From assembly GCF_017813395.1 (NCBI RefSeq), contig NZ_JAGIZB010000009.1:124001-188000 (forward strand): a stretch of DNA of 64,000 nt, read 5' to 3'. The notes under the pieces were generated by a model. The model made no database searches and had not been told where the DNA came from. It saw nothing but the letters and a program-made list of their open reading frames with translations. The stretch is from Pararoseomonas baculiformis. Its GTDB lineage: Bacteria > Pseudomonadota > Alphaproteobacteria > Acetobacterales > Acetobacteraceae. Positions 16,392-25,054 of this stretch are shown here, in pieces (the stretch's first letter is position 1; each line of letters starts with the position of its first letter). Position numbers and translations under genes: made by a program.

Positions 16392-17657
16392 CTATCCCGC
16401 GCGGCGCCGCAGTTCCTGTGCCGGGCCATTGCTGGCATCGAGGCGCAGGGCGCGGTCGGCGGCCTCGGCCGCGAGGCCGCGCCGTCCCTGCTGCAGGTAC
16501 ACCGTCCCGAGCTGCACGAGGATCGCCGGCGACGTGCCGAGCCGGTCGGCGGCTTCCAACGCCTCCACGGCTTTCCGGAGATCACCGCGCGCCCGGTGCA
16601 CCCAGCCGAGCGTGCTGCGGACCTCGGCGGAAGCCGGGGCCAGGGAGGCGGCCCGCCTGGCCCATTCTTCCGCCTCACTAAGGTTCCTGCGGGATTCGGC
16701 GGCGATCCAGGCGAGGTTGTTCAGGGCCACAACGCTGTTCGCATCATGCTGCAGCACATCCCGGAAGACGCGCTCCGCCTCCGCGACGCGCCCGAGCGAC
16801 TGCTGGATCATCCCGGCCCCGAGGAGCGCCGGCACGAAGCCCGGCCTGGCCTCCAGCGCCGAGCGATAGGCGGCGAGCGCGGCCTCCATCTGTCCCTCCG
16901 CGACAAGGAGGCTGCCGCGCGTGGCATGCGCCTCCGCGAAGCGGGGCTCGATCTCAAGCGCCCGTGTCATGGCGGCCAGGGCCGCCGCCCGGTCGCCCCG
17001 GCGGGCCTCGACCACGCCGAGAAGGTGGACCGGCAGGGGGTTCCGAGGGTCCGCCTCGCTCGCGGCCTGGAGTTCCGAGCGGGCGTCGTCCAGGCGTCCG
17101 AGCAGAAGGAGTGCATTGCCGAGGGCATGGCGTGCCCCGGTCCGCCCGGGCTCGCGGGCCAGGACCTCTCGGTAGAGAGGCTCGGCGGCAGCCGGATCAC
17201 CTTTCGCGGTGAGGAGGTCCGCCAGGTCGAGGCGCGCGGGGGATGAGGGGTTCCGCTCCAGCGCGGCACGGAAGGCAGCCGCCGCCTCGTCCGTCCGGCC
17301 CCGCATGACGAGGAAACGTCCCCAGGCATGCTCGGGGACCGCCTCGCGCGGCGCAACCTGGCGCGCGCGAAGGAAATGTGGCTCGGCCAGATCCGGCTGT
17401 CCGCGCCGCCACGCGATGTCGGCAAGCCCCAGGGATGGCCGGGGGCTCGCCGGATTGGCCTGCGCGGCAACCGTGAAAGCCCTCTCCGCTTCGTCCAACT
17501 GCCCCGCCGCCAGGGCACGGAGACCCATCCGGAGATGCGGCTCGAAGGCTTGGGCCGGCACGGGGCGCGAGCCGGGCAACTGGATCTCCGCCGCGGACGC
17601 GGTCATCGGCGCGACGCCGAGGGCACCAAGGAGGAGGAGAGAAAGGCAGTGGCGCAC
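16392..17657 (-). CDS. Secreted TPR-repeat protein
   Basis: 421 residues. The start is GTG at 17657, supported by AGGAG 8 nt upstream and by the signal peptide it creates (MRHCLSLLLLGALGVAPMTASAAE, shown here only by position 1-24). From about residue 45 to the end there are roughly eleven tetratricopeptide repeats, with the usual G-x-x-Y/A-x-P spacing, for instance LGLADIAWRRGQPDLAEPHF and ALGNALLLLGRLDDARSEL. TPR arrays mediate protein-protein contacts. It lies downstream of the PEP-CTERM gene on the same strand (gap 170 bp). A TPR protein called PrsT often accompanies PEP-CTERM loci, but this one lacks a lipobox, so the link is only suggestive. Confidence 0.82.
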   Translation of the reverse strand: MRHCLSLLLLGALGVAPMTASAAEIQLPGSRPVPAQAFEPHLRMGLRALAAGQLDEAERAFTVAAQANPASPRPSLGLADIAWRRGQPDLAEPHFLRARQVAPREAVPEHAWGRFLVMRGRTDEAAAAFRAALERNPSSPARLDLADLLTAKGDPAAAEPLYREVLAREPGRTGARHALGNALLLLGRLDDARSELQAASEADPRNPLPVHLLGVVEARRGDRAAALAAMTRALEIEPRFAEAHATRGSLLVAEGQMEAALAAYRSALEARPGFVPALLGAGMIQQSLGRVAEAERVFRDVLQHDANSVVALNNLAWIAAESRRNLSEAEEWARRAASLAPASAEVRSTLGWVHRARGDLRKAVEALEAADRLGTSPAILVQLGTVYLQQGRRGLAAEAADRALRLDASNGPAQELRRRAG

Positions 17658-17827
17658 GGTGTGTCTCCTATCGTCCGGGACATCCGCCGGCGGACCATGG
17701 TGGCCCGAAGGGCGGCCAGGGCAGTGGCCAGCCTCGCCCCGATCAGCCGGCAATGCCGGCGCGGGCAATGGCTTCCCGCGCCGGTGAAGGGGAGCCGGGG
17801 AGGCCGGAAGGGCCGCCCCGGAACCTG

Positions 17828-18688
17828 TCAGGCCGCCTTCCGGCGCCGGCGAACGATGGTCAGCCCGGCCAGCCCGACCCCGAGCAGGGCGAGCGAGGCC
17901 GGCTCGGGCACCGGCGTTCCACCCGGATCCGTGATGGTGCCGGTGTTGGAGCCGATGATGATGGCGTTGCCCGTCACGGCGCTGACGCCGAGCACCGGGA
18001 TGGTCCCGAAGTTCGCGAACCGCTTGTGATAGGGACCGGCACCGAGGTCGGCATTCGTGAGGCCAGGGAAGGCCGCCGAGCCCGCTCCGGTCAGGTTGAT
18101 GCCGGTCTCGAACTCGTCCGGCGCGGTCAGGCCGGGAACCAGCGCGCTGAGGAATCCGTAGTCGTTGGCCTGGCTGAACAGGCCACCGCCGGCGCCCAGG
18201 AAGCTGTTGATCGCCCCGGCATTGGCGGCCAGGGCGGCCTCTTCAGCGTCGGTAAGGCCGCCAGTGACGTTGTCACCCGAGTCCAGCATGACGATGCCGG
18301 CCGTCTCGGCACCGCCACCGGCGGCGAAGAAGGCGGAGATGTTCGCCGCCCCGTCCACGTTGACAAAGGTCCAGCCTGCCGCGCCCAGGTTGGAGAAGTT
18401 GAAGGCGGACTGTGCCGCATTCAGGGCCGTGCCGGCGCTGCTGCCAAGGGCGACCACGACCTTGTTGCCGTTCGTCACCGCGCTGGCGAGGTTCTCGACG
18501 GCCCTCTGCATGAAGAACCAACCATCGAGGTTCTGCGTCGCGCTGGCGGAACCGTGGTCGTCGGCATCCGTGCCAGCGAGGATGAAGGGACCGGCCTGGG
18601 CTGCCCCCCCCAGGAACAGGCCGCCGGCAACCACCGCCGCGCCGATCAGTTGTTTGTAGAACTTCATCGTTGCCACCCAATTCTTCAT
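17828..18688 (-). CDS. PEP-CTERM sorting domain protein
   Basis: 286 residues: an N-terminal signal peptide (about 1-32, ending GGAAQA), a low-complexity Ala/Gly/Asn-rich body, and a C-terminal PEP-CTERM tail. The tail has VPEPASLALLGVGLAGLTIV followed by RRRRKAA. Proteins with this tail are processed by an exosortase (EpsH/XrtA family) and exported to the cell surface, often with exopolysaccharide or biofilm. No exosortase is in the window. The body (GTDADDHGSASATQN, VMLDSGDNVTGG, GFLSALVPGL) does not match an enzyme that I know. Start is at 18688, with an alternative at 18667. Transcription is away from the 0.8-kb gap to the right. Confidence 0.85.
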   Translation of the reverse strand: MKNWVATMKFYKQLIGAAVVAGGLFLGGAAQAGPFILAGTDADDHGSASATQNLDGWFFMQRAVENLASAVTNGNKVVVALGSSAGTALNAAQSAFNFSNLGAAGWTFVNVDGAANISAFFAAGGGAETAGIVMLDSGDNVTGGLTDAEEAALAANAGAINSFLGAGGGLFSQANDYGFLSALVPGLTAPDEFETGINLTGAGSAAFPGLTNADLGAGPYHKRFANFGTIPVLGVSAVTGNAIIIGSNTGTITDPGGTPVPEPASLALLGVGLAGLTIVRRRRKAA

Positions 18689-19133
18689 TCTTGTCAGCCC
18701 GACATTGGGCGGCCCTGCCGAGCATCAGCCGTGCCAACTGTTATGATATTGTAATTGTTTTAGTTTCCGGCAAAAGAAACGGAAGCTGTAATGCTTTTCA
18801 ACAAGGTCCCGGCCGTGCTGGCTCAGGCCTTTGGAGAGGCGCCCGGCGGCAAGGCTGCCCGCGGGATCGCTGCCGCAGGGCTGGGCTGAGCCCGCCTGTT
18901 GCCCCTGATATCCGCCGTCAGGCCGATTAGGCGTGCGACATTGCCCGCTCTCGCAGAGCGGCCGTGATGGAGCCGCCGCAGGGAAAGAGGCGGGGTCGTT
19001 GGATCTCGGTGATCAGCTCTGATCCGCGGGTTGGGTACCGCATCTCCACTCAAACGCCCTGAGGCACTCCGATCTTACGTCATCTCTAGGCCGAGGCCTC
19101 ACCCCATCAAACGCGGGCGCTGCTGGCGAGCCG
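18689..19133. other. Intergenic region with no recognisable gene
   Basis: 445 bp with a locally lower GC content near 18730-18800 (AT-rich TTATGATATTGTAATTG), which is a likely place for the leftward PEP-CTERM promoter. I see no ORF with a family resemblance and no RNA. Confidence 0.4.
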
Positions 19134-19312
19134 ATGGCAGACATGACGATGCGCGCCACGCGGTTGCGGTATTCGGCGGGTTCAAGGCGAAGGTGGCGCT
19201 GGAGCGCGCTGCGGGTGCTCTGGCCACAGCGCCAATCCCGGCCCGGCACCGCATCCACCAGACGATCGTGGGTGAGTGGAAGCCAGCACCGGGGTTGGGG
19301 ATGTTTGGGTGA
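19134..19312 (+). pseudogene. Decayed 5' part of an IS3-family transposase orfA
   Basis: Reading across a frameshift gives MTMRATRLRYSAG in one frame and GFKAKVALERA...RHRIHQTIVGEWK in the next. This is the N-terminal helix-turn-helix of IS3/IS911-type OrfA, whose usual form is RRRYSxEFKAKVALEAxRGE...HxIHQTxIxEWK. Only about 60 codons remain, with an internal shift and no orfB. I see no terminal inverted repeats. It marks an old insertion in the gap between the PEP-CTERM gene and the second two-component system. Confidence 0.6.
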
Positions 19313-19505
19313 TAACACCTACTGGGTGGGGGATAACCTCCGCTTCCCTCGGAGTTGGGGTCCATCGGGCCTGTGGCATCAGCCCCGATTGTCTTGCCAT
19401 TACAATTACGTAGCCCCTCGGGCGCCACCCGGCAGTGGTCTGGCATATCCCGTGCACAAAGGAGGCCGTCGCAACGGATGCGGCACCATGTTTTGAGGAA
19501 TCGTC

Positions 19506-19754
19506 ATGACCAAGCATCTGCTGCTCGCCTGTCTTCTCGCGGCCACGAGCGCTCTCCCCATGACTGCCACGCATGTTTTCGCCCAGACCCAGCCGGGGAC
19601 AGCCTTCGGTGCTGAAAGCAATCAGAAAGCCCGGGAAGCTGGCCGCACCGGCCTGAACTCCGGCCGCAACCCTGTACTGGGGCAGGCAACGGGTGAACGG
19701 GCCCGCCAGGATGATCGCTGCCACGACCAGCTCGAGGATCTTCTGCGGCGGTGA
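19506..19754 (+). CDS. Small secreted protein of unknown function
   Basis: 82 residues. A good signal peptide (MTKHLLLACLLAATSALP...THVFAQ, residues 1-28) is followed by a short polar mature part containing GTAFGAESNQKAREAG and ERARQDDRCHDQLEDLLRR. A GAGGAA ribosome site lies about 7 nt before the ATG. No family recognised. It could be a periplasmic peptide controlled by the kinase/regulator pair that follows, but nothing proves that. It may not be a real gene. Confidence 0.5.
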   Translation: MTKHLLLACLLAATSALPMTATHVFAQTQPGTAFGAESNQKAREAGRTGLNSGRNPVLGQATGERARQDDRCHDQLEDLLRR

Positions 19755-20046
19755 CGGGCGGCCGCTGACCCGACAGTTCCCGTGAGTGTATGCCAGGAAT
19801 CCGGGAGCCCAGGATCAAGCAGCACCGATTGCTTGTACACGCCCGGCGCCGATCCGGGTTGCCCTTGGCGGGCCCGGAAGGGTCCGCCAGGAGCACGGCT
19901 CTCGTGCTGGGCTGTGGCCGGCCGACAAGTGGAAAGGGCGGCCGCCAGTCAATCCGCCGGTTCCCATCCGGCCATAGCATCCAACCCCGCGGGCAGGGCA
20001 GCGCGTTTCGCGCGACGATCAGCCCGGCCCGTGTTAGCCTACTCTG

Positions 20047-21549
20047 ATGTGGACACTTCTGAACCGGTCCGCTGAACCGCGGGAGCCCGTCCGGCCTGCG
20101 CCTGGCAAGGCAGGCCTGTTCACCGGTTTGAGGAGGAAGATCGGCCGAGCCGTGCATGCAAACGGACAAGGAAGCTGGCCCTCGGCCCGTCGGCAACATG
20201 ATCCGGGCGGCTTCCGTGTCGGACGCTGGTTTGCTGCCTTGAGCCTCGTCTGCATCCTCACATCGGCCGCCGGTACGGCCTGGGTCCTGAGCGGATTTCT
20301 GAGCCACCACATGCTGGAGCGCGATGCGGCCGTGAGCGCCGAGTTCGTCGAGAGCATCGTGCGCGCAGAGGGCACCTGGTCGTATTTCGACAGTTCCGTT
20401 CCACCGGGGTCCAGGCCCGCGCTGGAGTCATTCTTCACCCATGTCGCCCGCCTGCCGGGTGTCGTTCGCGCGAACATCTATGCTCCCGACGGGACAGTCC
20501 TCTGGTCGAGCAATCCCGAGCTCAGGGGACGGCGCTTCACCGAGAACAAGGAGCTGGAACAGGCACTGCACGGCCAGGTCGTGGTCGAGGCGGGAAAGGT
20601 CACATCGCAGTTCAAGGCCGAGCATGAAGCACTCGACACTGAGGCGGGAGGATCCCGCTTCGTCGAGGCCTATCTGCCGGTCCGGGACGAGGCGAGGCAG
20701 CATGTCATTGGCGTCGTCGAGATCTATCGCCTTCCGCTCGCCCTCTTCGCAGCGATCGATCAAGGGGTCCGGCTGGTCTGGTTGAGTGCCCTGGCCGGAG
20801 CTGCACTTCTCTATGTCGCCCTTACCAGCCTGATATGCCGGGCCGAGCACATGCTGCGCGACCAGCAGGAGCGGCTGATCGAGGCTGAGACGCTGGCAGC
20901 CGTTGGTGCCGTCGCGTCTGCCGTCGCGCACGGCATCCGCAACCCGCTGGCCTCAATCCGATCCTCGGCCGAACTTGCCTCTCTGGAGGACGATCCCTCG
21001 CTGGTCCGGGCGGCCCTTGCCGACATCGAGAGCGAGGCCGACCGTGTCGAGGGCTGGGTAAGGGACCTGCTGCTCACGGCACGCGGCGATGCAATCGCAC
21101 CGGCTGCGGTGGACGTAGCCGCCCTCCTCGCGGATGCGGGAAAGCGCTTCACAATGATGGCGGAGCGGCAAGGCGTGACGCTCACCGTGCGAACGGATGC
21201 CGTACCGCCCGCGCGGGGCAACCCAGGACCACTCACCCAGGCATTCAATAACCTGATTGCAAACGGGATCGAGGCGATGCCCGAAGGTGGCGAACTCCGC
21301 ATCCAGGCGCGGCCCGCTCGGGAGGGAAGGATGGTCGAGATCCGGATTTGCGACACCGGGGTCGGCATGCCGGAGCCGCTTAAACGAGGCCACGATCCGC
21401 TCTTCTTCTCCACCAAGCCACGCGGCACGGGTCTCGGGCTCATTCTCGCGCGGCGCATCGTCGGCCTGTACGATGGCACGCTGGAGCTTCAGGAAGGGCC
21501 GGGCGGCAGGGGAACCCGCGCCACCATCTGCCTTCCCGCGGCGGATTAA
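20047..21549 (+). CDS. Sensor histidine kinase (second two-component system)
   Basis: 500 residues. Two membrane helices (about 62-84 and 240-262) flank a ~150-residue periplasmic sensor domain. The catalytic core has the H box AHGIRNPLASI, N box NNLIANGIEAMPEGG, G1 DTGVGMP, F box FFSTKPRG and G2 TGLGLILARRI. The His-Gly-Ile-Arg-Asn-Pro form belongs to the NtrB-like class that pairs with NtrC-type regulators, one of which follows 9 bp downstream. The first ~60 residues are long and basic, so the true start may be an internal codon. The ligand is unknown. Confidence 0.9.
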   Translation: MWTLLNRSAEPREPVRPAPGKAGLFTGLRRKIGRAVHANGQGSWPSARRQHDPGGFRVGRWFAALSLVCILTSAAGTAWVLSGFLSHHMLERDAAVSAEFVESIVRAEGTWSYFDSSVPPGSRPALESFFTHVARLPGVVRANIYAPDGTVLWSSNPELRGRRFTENKELEQALHGQVVVEAGKVTSQFKAEHEALDTEAGGSRFVEAYLPVRDEARQHVIGVVEIYRLPLALFAAIDQGVRLVWLSALAGAALLYVALTSLICRAEHMLRDQQERLIEAETLAAVGAVASAVAHGIRNPLASIRSSAELASLEDDPSLVRAALADIESEADRVEGWVRDLLLTARGDAIAPAAVDVAALLADAGKRFTMMAERQGVTLTVRTDAVPPARGNPGPLTQAFNNLIANGIEAMPEGGELRIQARPAREGRMVEIRICDTGVGMPEPLKRGHDPLFFSTKPRGTGLGLILARRIVGLYDGTLELQEGPGGRGTRATICLPAAD

Positions 21550-21558
21550 GGTGCAGCC

Positions 21559-22965
21559 ATGTCGCAAGCGGTACTGGTGGTCGAGGATGAGGCGGTGCTG
21601 GCGCGCAACCTGCAGCGCTATCTGCAGCGCCAGGGACTGGAGGTGCGGTCAGCTGGCACGTTGCGGGAGGGACTGCGGGAAGTAGAAGAATTCCGCCCGG
21701 ATGTCGTGCTGCTCGACCTTGCCCTTCCCGACGGGAACGGAATGACCTTGCTCGAGCAGATTCGGGCACGGGACCCCCAGGCCAAGGTCATCGTGATGAC
21801 CGGCCATGGCAGCGTGCAAACGGCCGTGGAGGCCATGAAGGCCGGGGCATGGGACTATCTGGGCAAACCCCTGGCACTGGCCGAGGTAAAGCTGCTGATC
21901 GACCGGGCGGCCGGGGAGGAGCGGCTGGAGGGGCGCCTTTCCTACTATCGAGGCCGGGACGCGCGGCAGAGCGGGCTTGAACAGCTTCTCGGTGAATCAT
22001 TGCCGATGCTGGCACTGAAGGCTCAGATCACCCGGCTGCTCGAGGCTGAGCGGCGAATGACCGAGGGACAGCCACCGGCGGTGCTGGTGCGCGGAGAAAC
22101 CGGATCCGGAAAGGAGCTGGTCGCCCGAGCCATCCACTTTGACGGGCCGCGCCGCGAAGGCCCCTTCATCGAACTGAACTGCGCCGCGCTGCCCACGCAC
22201 CTTCTTGAGGGCGAATTGTTCGGTCATGAGCGTGGCGCTTTCACGGACGCACGGGAGCGCCGCATCGGATTGGTAGAGGCGGCGCATGGCGGCACGCTTC
22301 TTCTGGACGAGATTGGTGACCTCGACGCTTCCGTGCAGGCGAAACTGCTTCGCCTTCTGGAGGACCGGACCGTGCGGCGGCTCGGCAGCGTTCGGGATCG
22401 CGAGGTGGATGTCCGCTTCATCACCGCCACACACCGCCCCCTTGAGGATCTGGTCGCAGAGGGCCGGTTTCGTGCCGACCTGCTCTACCGGCTACGGGTC
22501 GTCAGCCTCACGGTGCCACCACTGCGGGAGCGCGGACCGGACATACCGCTGCTTGCCGAACATTTTCTCGCCCTCAATTCCCGTCGCTACGGCAAGGCGG
22601 TACCGCGGTTGGATCTTGCGGCGCGCACGACTTTGGCGAGGCATCCCTGGCCTGGAAACGTGCGGGAGCTGCGGAACGCCATGGAGCAGGCAGCCCTTTC
22701 CGCCGAAGGGGACGTGGTTTCGCCCGGCGACTTCGCCCTCATCCCGGCCCGGATGACCAGGCCAGCAGCGTCGGCTCCCGAGATTGAGACGGCCGAGGAC
22801 GTGACGCTGGCCAGCGTGGAGCAGGCAGCCATCCAGCGCGCGCTGCGTCGGGCGGAAGGCAACATCTCCCGCGCAGCCCGTGATCTCGGCATTACCAGGG
22901 ACACGCTGCGCTATCGCCTGGCGAAGCATGGCCTGGAGCCCGCCAGCGGAGGGGAGTGCGATTAA
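21559..22965 (+). CDS. NtrC-type response regulator with a GAFTDA loop
   Basis: 468 residues: receiver (Asp in VVLLDLALPDG), AAA+ domain with Walker A GETGSGKE and Walker B GGTLLLDEIGDL, and a Fis-type helix-turn-helix (GNISRAARDLGITRDTLRYR). The sigma-54 contact loop reads GAFTDA rather than GAFTGA. The second glycine of this loop is important in studied activators, so this protein may have altered sigma-54 activation or may act in another way. The regulator and its kinase are 9 bp apart and form a classic pair. Target genes are not evident; the alpha/beta hydrolase follows 261 bp downstream. Confidence 0.93.
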   Translation: MSQAVLVVEDEAVLARNLQRYLQRQGLEVRSAGTLREGLREVEEFRPDVVLLDLALPDGNGMTLLEQIRARDPQAKVIVMTGHGSVQTAVEAMKAGAWDYLGKPLALAEVKLLIDRAAGEERLEGRLSYYRGRDARQSGLEQLLGESLPMLALKAQITRLLEAERRMTEGQPPAVLVRGETGSGKELVARAIHFDGPRREGPFIELNCAALPTHLLEGELFGHERGAFTDARERRIGLVEAAHGGTLLLDEIGDLDASVQAKLLRLLEDRTVRRLGSVRDREVDVRFITATHRPLEDLVAEGRFRADLLYRLRVVSLTVPPLRERGPDIPLLAEHFLALNSRRYGKAVPRLDLAARTTLARHPWPGNVRELRNAMEQAALSAEGDVVSPGDFALIPARMTRPAASAPEIETAEDVTLASVEQAAIQRALRRAEGNISRAARDLGITRDTLRYRLAKHGLEPASGGECD

Positions 22966-23226
22966 CCCTGCGCAGTGACGGCGGCCTAATCCCGGCTCCC
23001 AATTAGCGACAGAGCCCATTTGCACGCCGATCCACAGCGAAGCCGGTCACCTCGAACAGGACGACCGTATCCGATCCTGACGCCGACGCCCTCAGGCATG
23101 CGGGGATGCGCCCGAAGATTGCGGCCCGGCGCGGCCTGCGACAACATCGGCGCCGATGTGGTTCTGCGGAAGCCCAGCGGGTGTCCAGGACGATATCATG
23201 CCCCCCCTTGCTGAGGACCTCCCTGC

Positions 23227-24060
23227 ATGAGCTTTGCTGCTTCCTCCCGCCGGCAGGGTAGGGTCATCCGGTCGGACTGCGAGATCGCGTATGAGATCAC
23301 CGGGCAGGGTCCGCCTCTCGTCTTCGCCCATGGACTGGGTGGCTGCCTGCTCTCCTGGTTCCAGCAGGTGGCGCATTTTGCCCCGCGCTTTACCTGCGTC
23401 ACCTTCTCCCACCGGGGATTCTTTCCCTCCACGGCGCCGGCCGCTGGGCCTGATCCACAAGCCTACGCAAATGACTTGGCGTCCCTTGTGGATGAACTCG
23501 GGCTCGGCTCCATAAGCCTCGTTTGCCAGTCCATGGGGGGCTGGACCGGTGTCGAATACGCATTGATGCGGCCGGGCAGCGTCCGGAAACTGGTACTCGC
23601 AGCAACAACCGGATCAATCGACCCGCGGCTCATGCGTGATCCGGAGCGGGGCCGCTACGAAAGCTGGTCGGCCGAGGCTTCGGCGGCGCGGGATGAGCTG
23701 CATGCCTGCAACATCCATCCGGCCGCGGGTGAAAGGATGGCACGCGAGCAGCCGGCCATGCATCTCCTCTATCGGCAACTCAATGCGCTTAGCGGCGGCC
23801 TGGACAAGGAGGCCCTGCGCGAGCGCATGCGGGAGATGCGGCGGCGCGCCCCAGGCGAACTTGCCGCTGCCCGGTGCCCTGTGCTGTTCCTGGCAGGAGA
23901 CGAGGACGTGGTCATGCCTCCCTTCTCCGCGGCGGCGCTCGCTTCTGCTGTTCCGGAAAGCCGCGCGGCAACCATCCACGGTTCCGGCCATTCGGCATAC
24001 TTCGAGCGCCCTGACATGTTCAATGCACTTGTGGATGCCTTTCTGGCTGAGCCCGCATGA
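23227..24060 (+). CDS. Alpha/beta hydrolase
   Basis: 277 residues with the complete catalytic set of the fold: oxyanion HGLGG near 36, nucleophile elbow CQSMGGW near 98, acid in GDEDVVMP near 221, and catalytic His in GSGHSAYFERP near 252. No signal peptide, so cytoplasmic. Substrate not predictable; the sequence resembles the broad esterase/carboxylic-ester and 3-oxoadipate enol-lactonase-like group. It stands 261 bp after the second two-component system and could be its target. Confidence 0.87.
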   Translation: MSFAASSRRQGRVIRSDCEIAYEITGQGPPLVFAHGLGGCLLSWFQQVAHFAPRFTCVTFSHRGFFPSTAPAAGPDPQAYANDLASLVDELGLGSISLVCQSMGGWTGVEYALMRPGSVRKLVLAATTGSIDPRLMRDPERGRYESWSAEASAARDELHACNIHPAAGERMAREQPAMHLLYRQLNALSGGLDKEALRERMREMRRRAPGELAAARCPVLFLAGDEDVVMPPFSAAALASAVPESRAATIHGSGHSAYFERPDMFNALVDAFLAEPA

Positions 24061-24134
24061 CTGTTGGACTTGCGGGTGGTGAACCAAGGTCTATCGGCAT
24101 CTTGCGGATCGGGCCGCCCCTGCAGCCCTGAGCG

Positions 24135-24713
24135 TCACTGAGCCACTTCCGTCCAGTAGGCCCGCGCAGCCCTCGTTCGGGCCTCCAGCTCGTCCGCACG
24201 AGCGAGTTCCTCGTTGAAGCCCATCATGCGGAAGTCACTCATCCGCGTGGGATACAGAATACCGTCCAGGTGGTCGTACTCGTGTTGGACGACACCGGCA
24301 TGGAAGCCAGAGACCTCGGCGGTTACCATGCGGCCGTCGCAATCGACACCCGAGTAGCGTACGCGCATGAAGCGCGGCACGGCCGCCCGCAAGCCAGGGA
24401 TCGAAAGGCAACCCTCCCAGCGAAGGTGCTTCTCGTCGTCCAGCGGCTCAACGGTCGGGTTGATCAGGACCGTGTTGCCAACCACCGTATCACCCGGTGC
24501 CCCACTGGAGCGGGAGGGCAGGACGCGGAAGACGAAAAGCCGGAGCGGCACATGGACCTGCGGCGCGGCAAGGCCGGCCCCGGGCGCGTCCTCCATCGTC
24601 TCGTACATATCCTGGACGAGGCGGCGGATCTCCGGCGCAGTGGGGTCTGCTACAGGCTGGCACTTCTCGAGGAGAACTGGGTGGCCCATGCGGGCAATCT
24701 TGCGGATAGCCAT
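24135..24713 (-). CDS. def: Peptide deformylase
   Basis: 192 residues. All three deformylase motifs are present: GAGLAAPQV (motif 1), EGCLSIPG (motif 2, Cys is a metal ligand) and QHEYDHLDG (motif 3, two His metal ligands and catalytic Glu). It removes the N-formyl group from new polypeptides with Fe2+ or similar metal. It is not next to fmt, so it may be the accessory copy (many Alphaproteobacteria have several def genes) rather than the essential one. A short C-terminal extension follows motif 3. Transcribed leftward and convergent with the hydrolase gene. Confidence 0.93.
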   Translation of the reverse strand: MAIRKIARMGHPVLLEKCQPVADPTAPEIRRLVQDMYETMEDAPGAGLAAPQVHVPLRLFVFRVLPSRSSGAPGDTVVGNTVLINPTVEPLDDEKHLRWEGCLSIPGLRAAVPRFMRVRYSGVDCDGRMVTAEVSGFHAGVVQHEYDHLDGILYPTRMSDFRMMGFNEELARADELEARTRAARAYWTEVAQ

Positions 24714-25054
24714 CCGCTAGTCTTACTAGGACAGTGCTTATCGGAAAAGCACGAGCGTCTCAGGCCGCTGCACGGCCTCACTTGGCTCCTCCCCCTGCAC
24801 CAGGGTCATCGAGGGCCGCCAATACGCGGGGGCCACTCACTTGAAGCCTCGCGTTATCGAGAAGCGGCGAAACGTTGCACGGTAACACGGGCCATGGCGC
24901 CATCAACTTGCATGGCGGACGGGCGCGGGGCACGATAAGGACGCCGCGCACAGAAGCGCCATTCCTGCCCCCCACCACACGGTCGCATTCGCCCCTGGCC
25001 TGTCAGGCACAGCACATTCATCGCCCCGGCCCACAGCGCTCACCAGCGCCGGGC
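24714..25054. other. Intergenic region
   Basis: 341 bp upstream of the deformylase gene and downstream of the M20 hydrolase, so it should hold the deformylase promoter. I see no RNA, repeat or plausible protein in it. Confidence 0.4.

Noticed and set aside
19755-20046. Search for a sigma-54 promoter before the second two-component system
   Set aside because: CAGCACCGATTGCT resembles it loosely, but the spacing between the halves is 8 instead of 10, so I do not call it.
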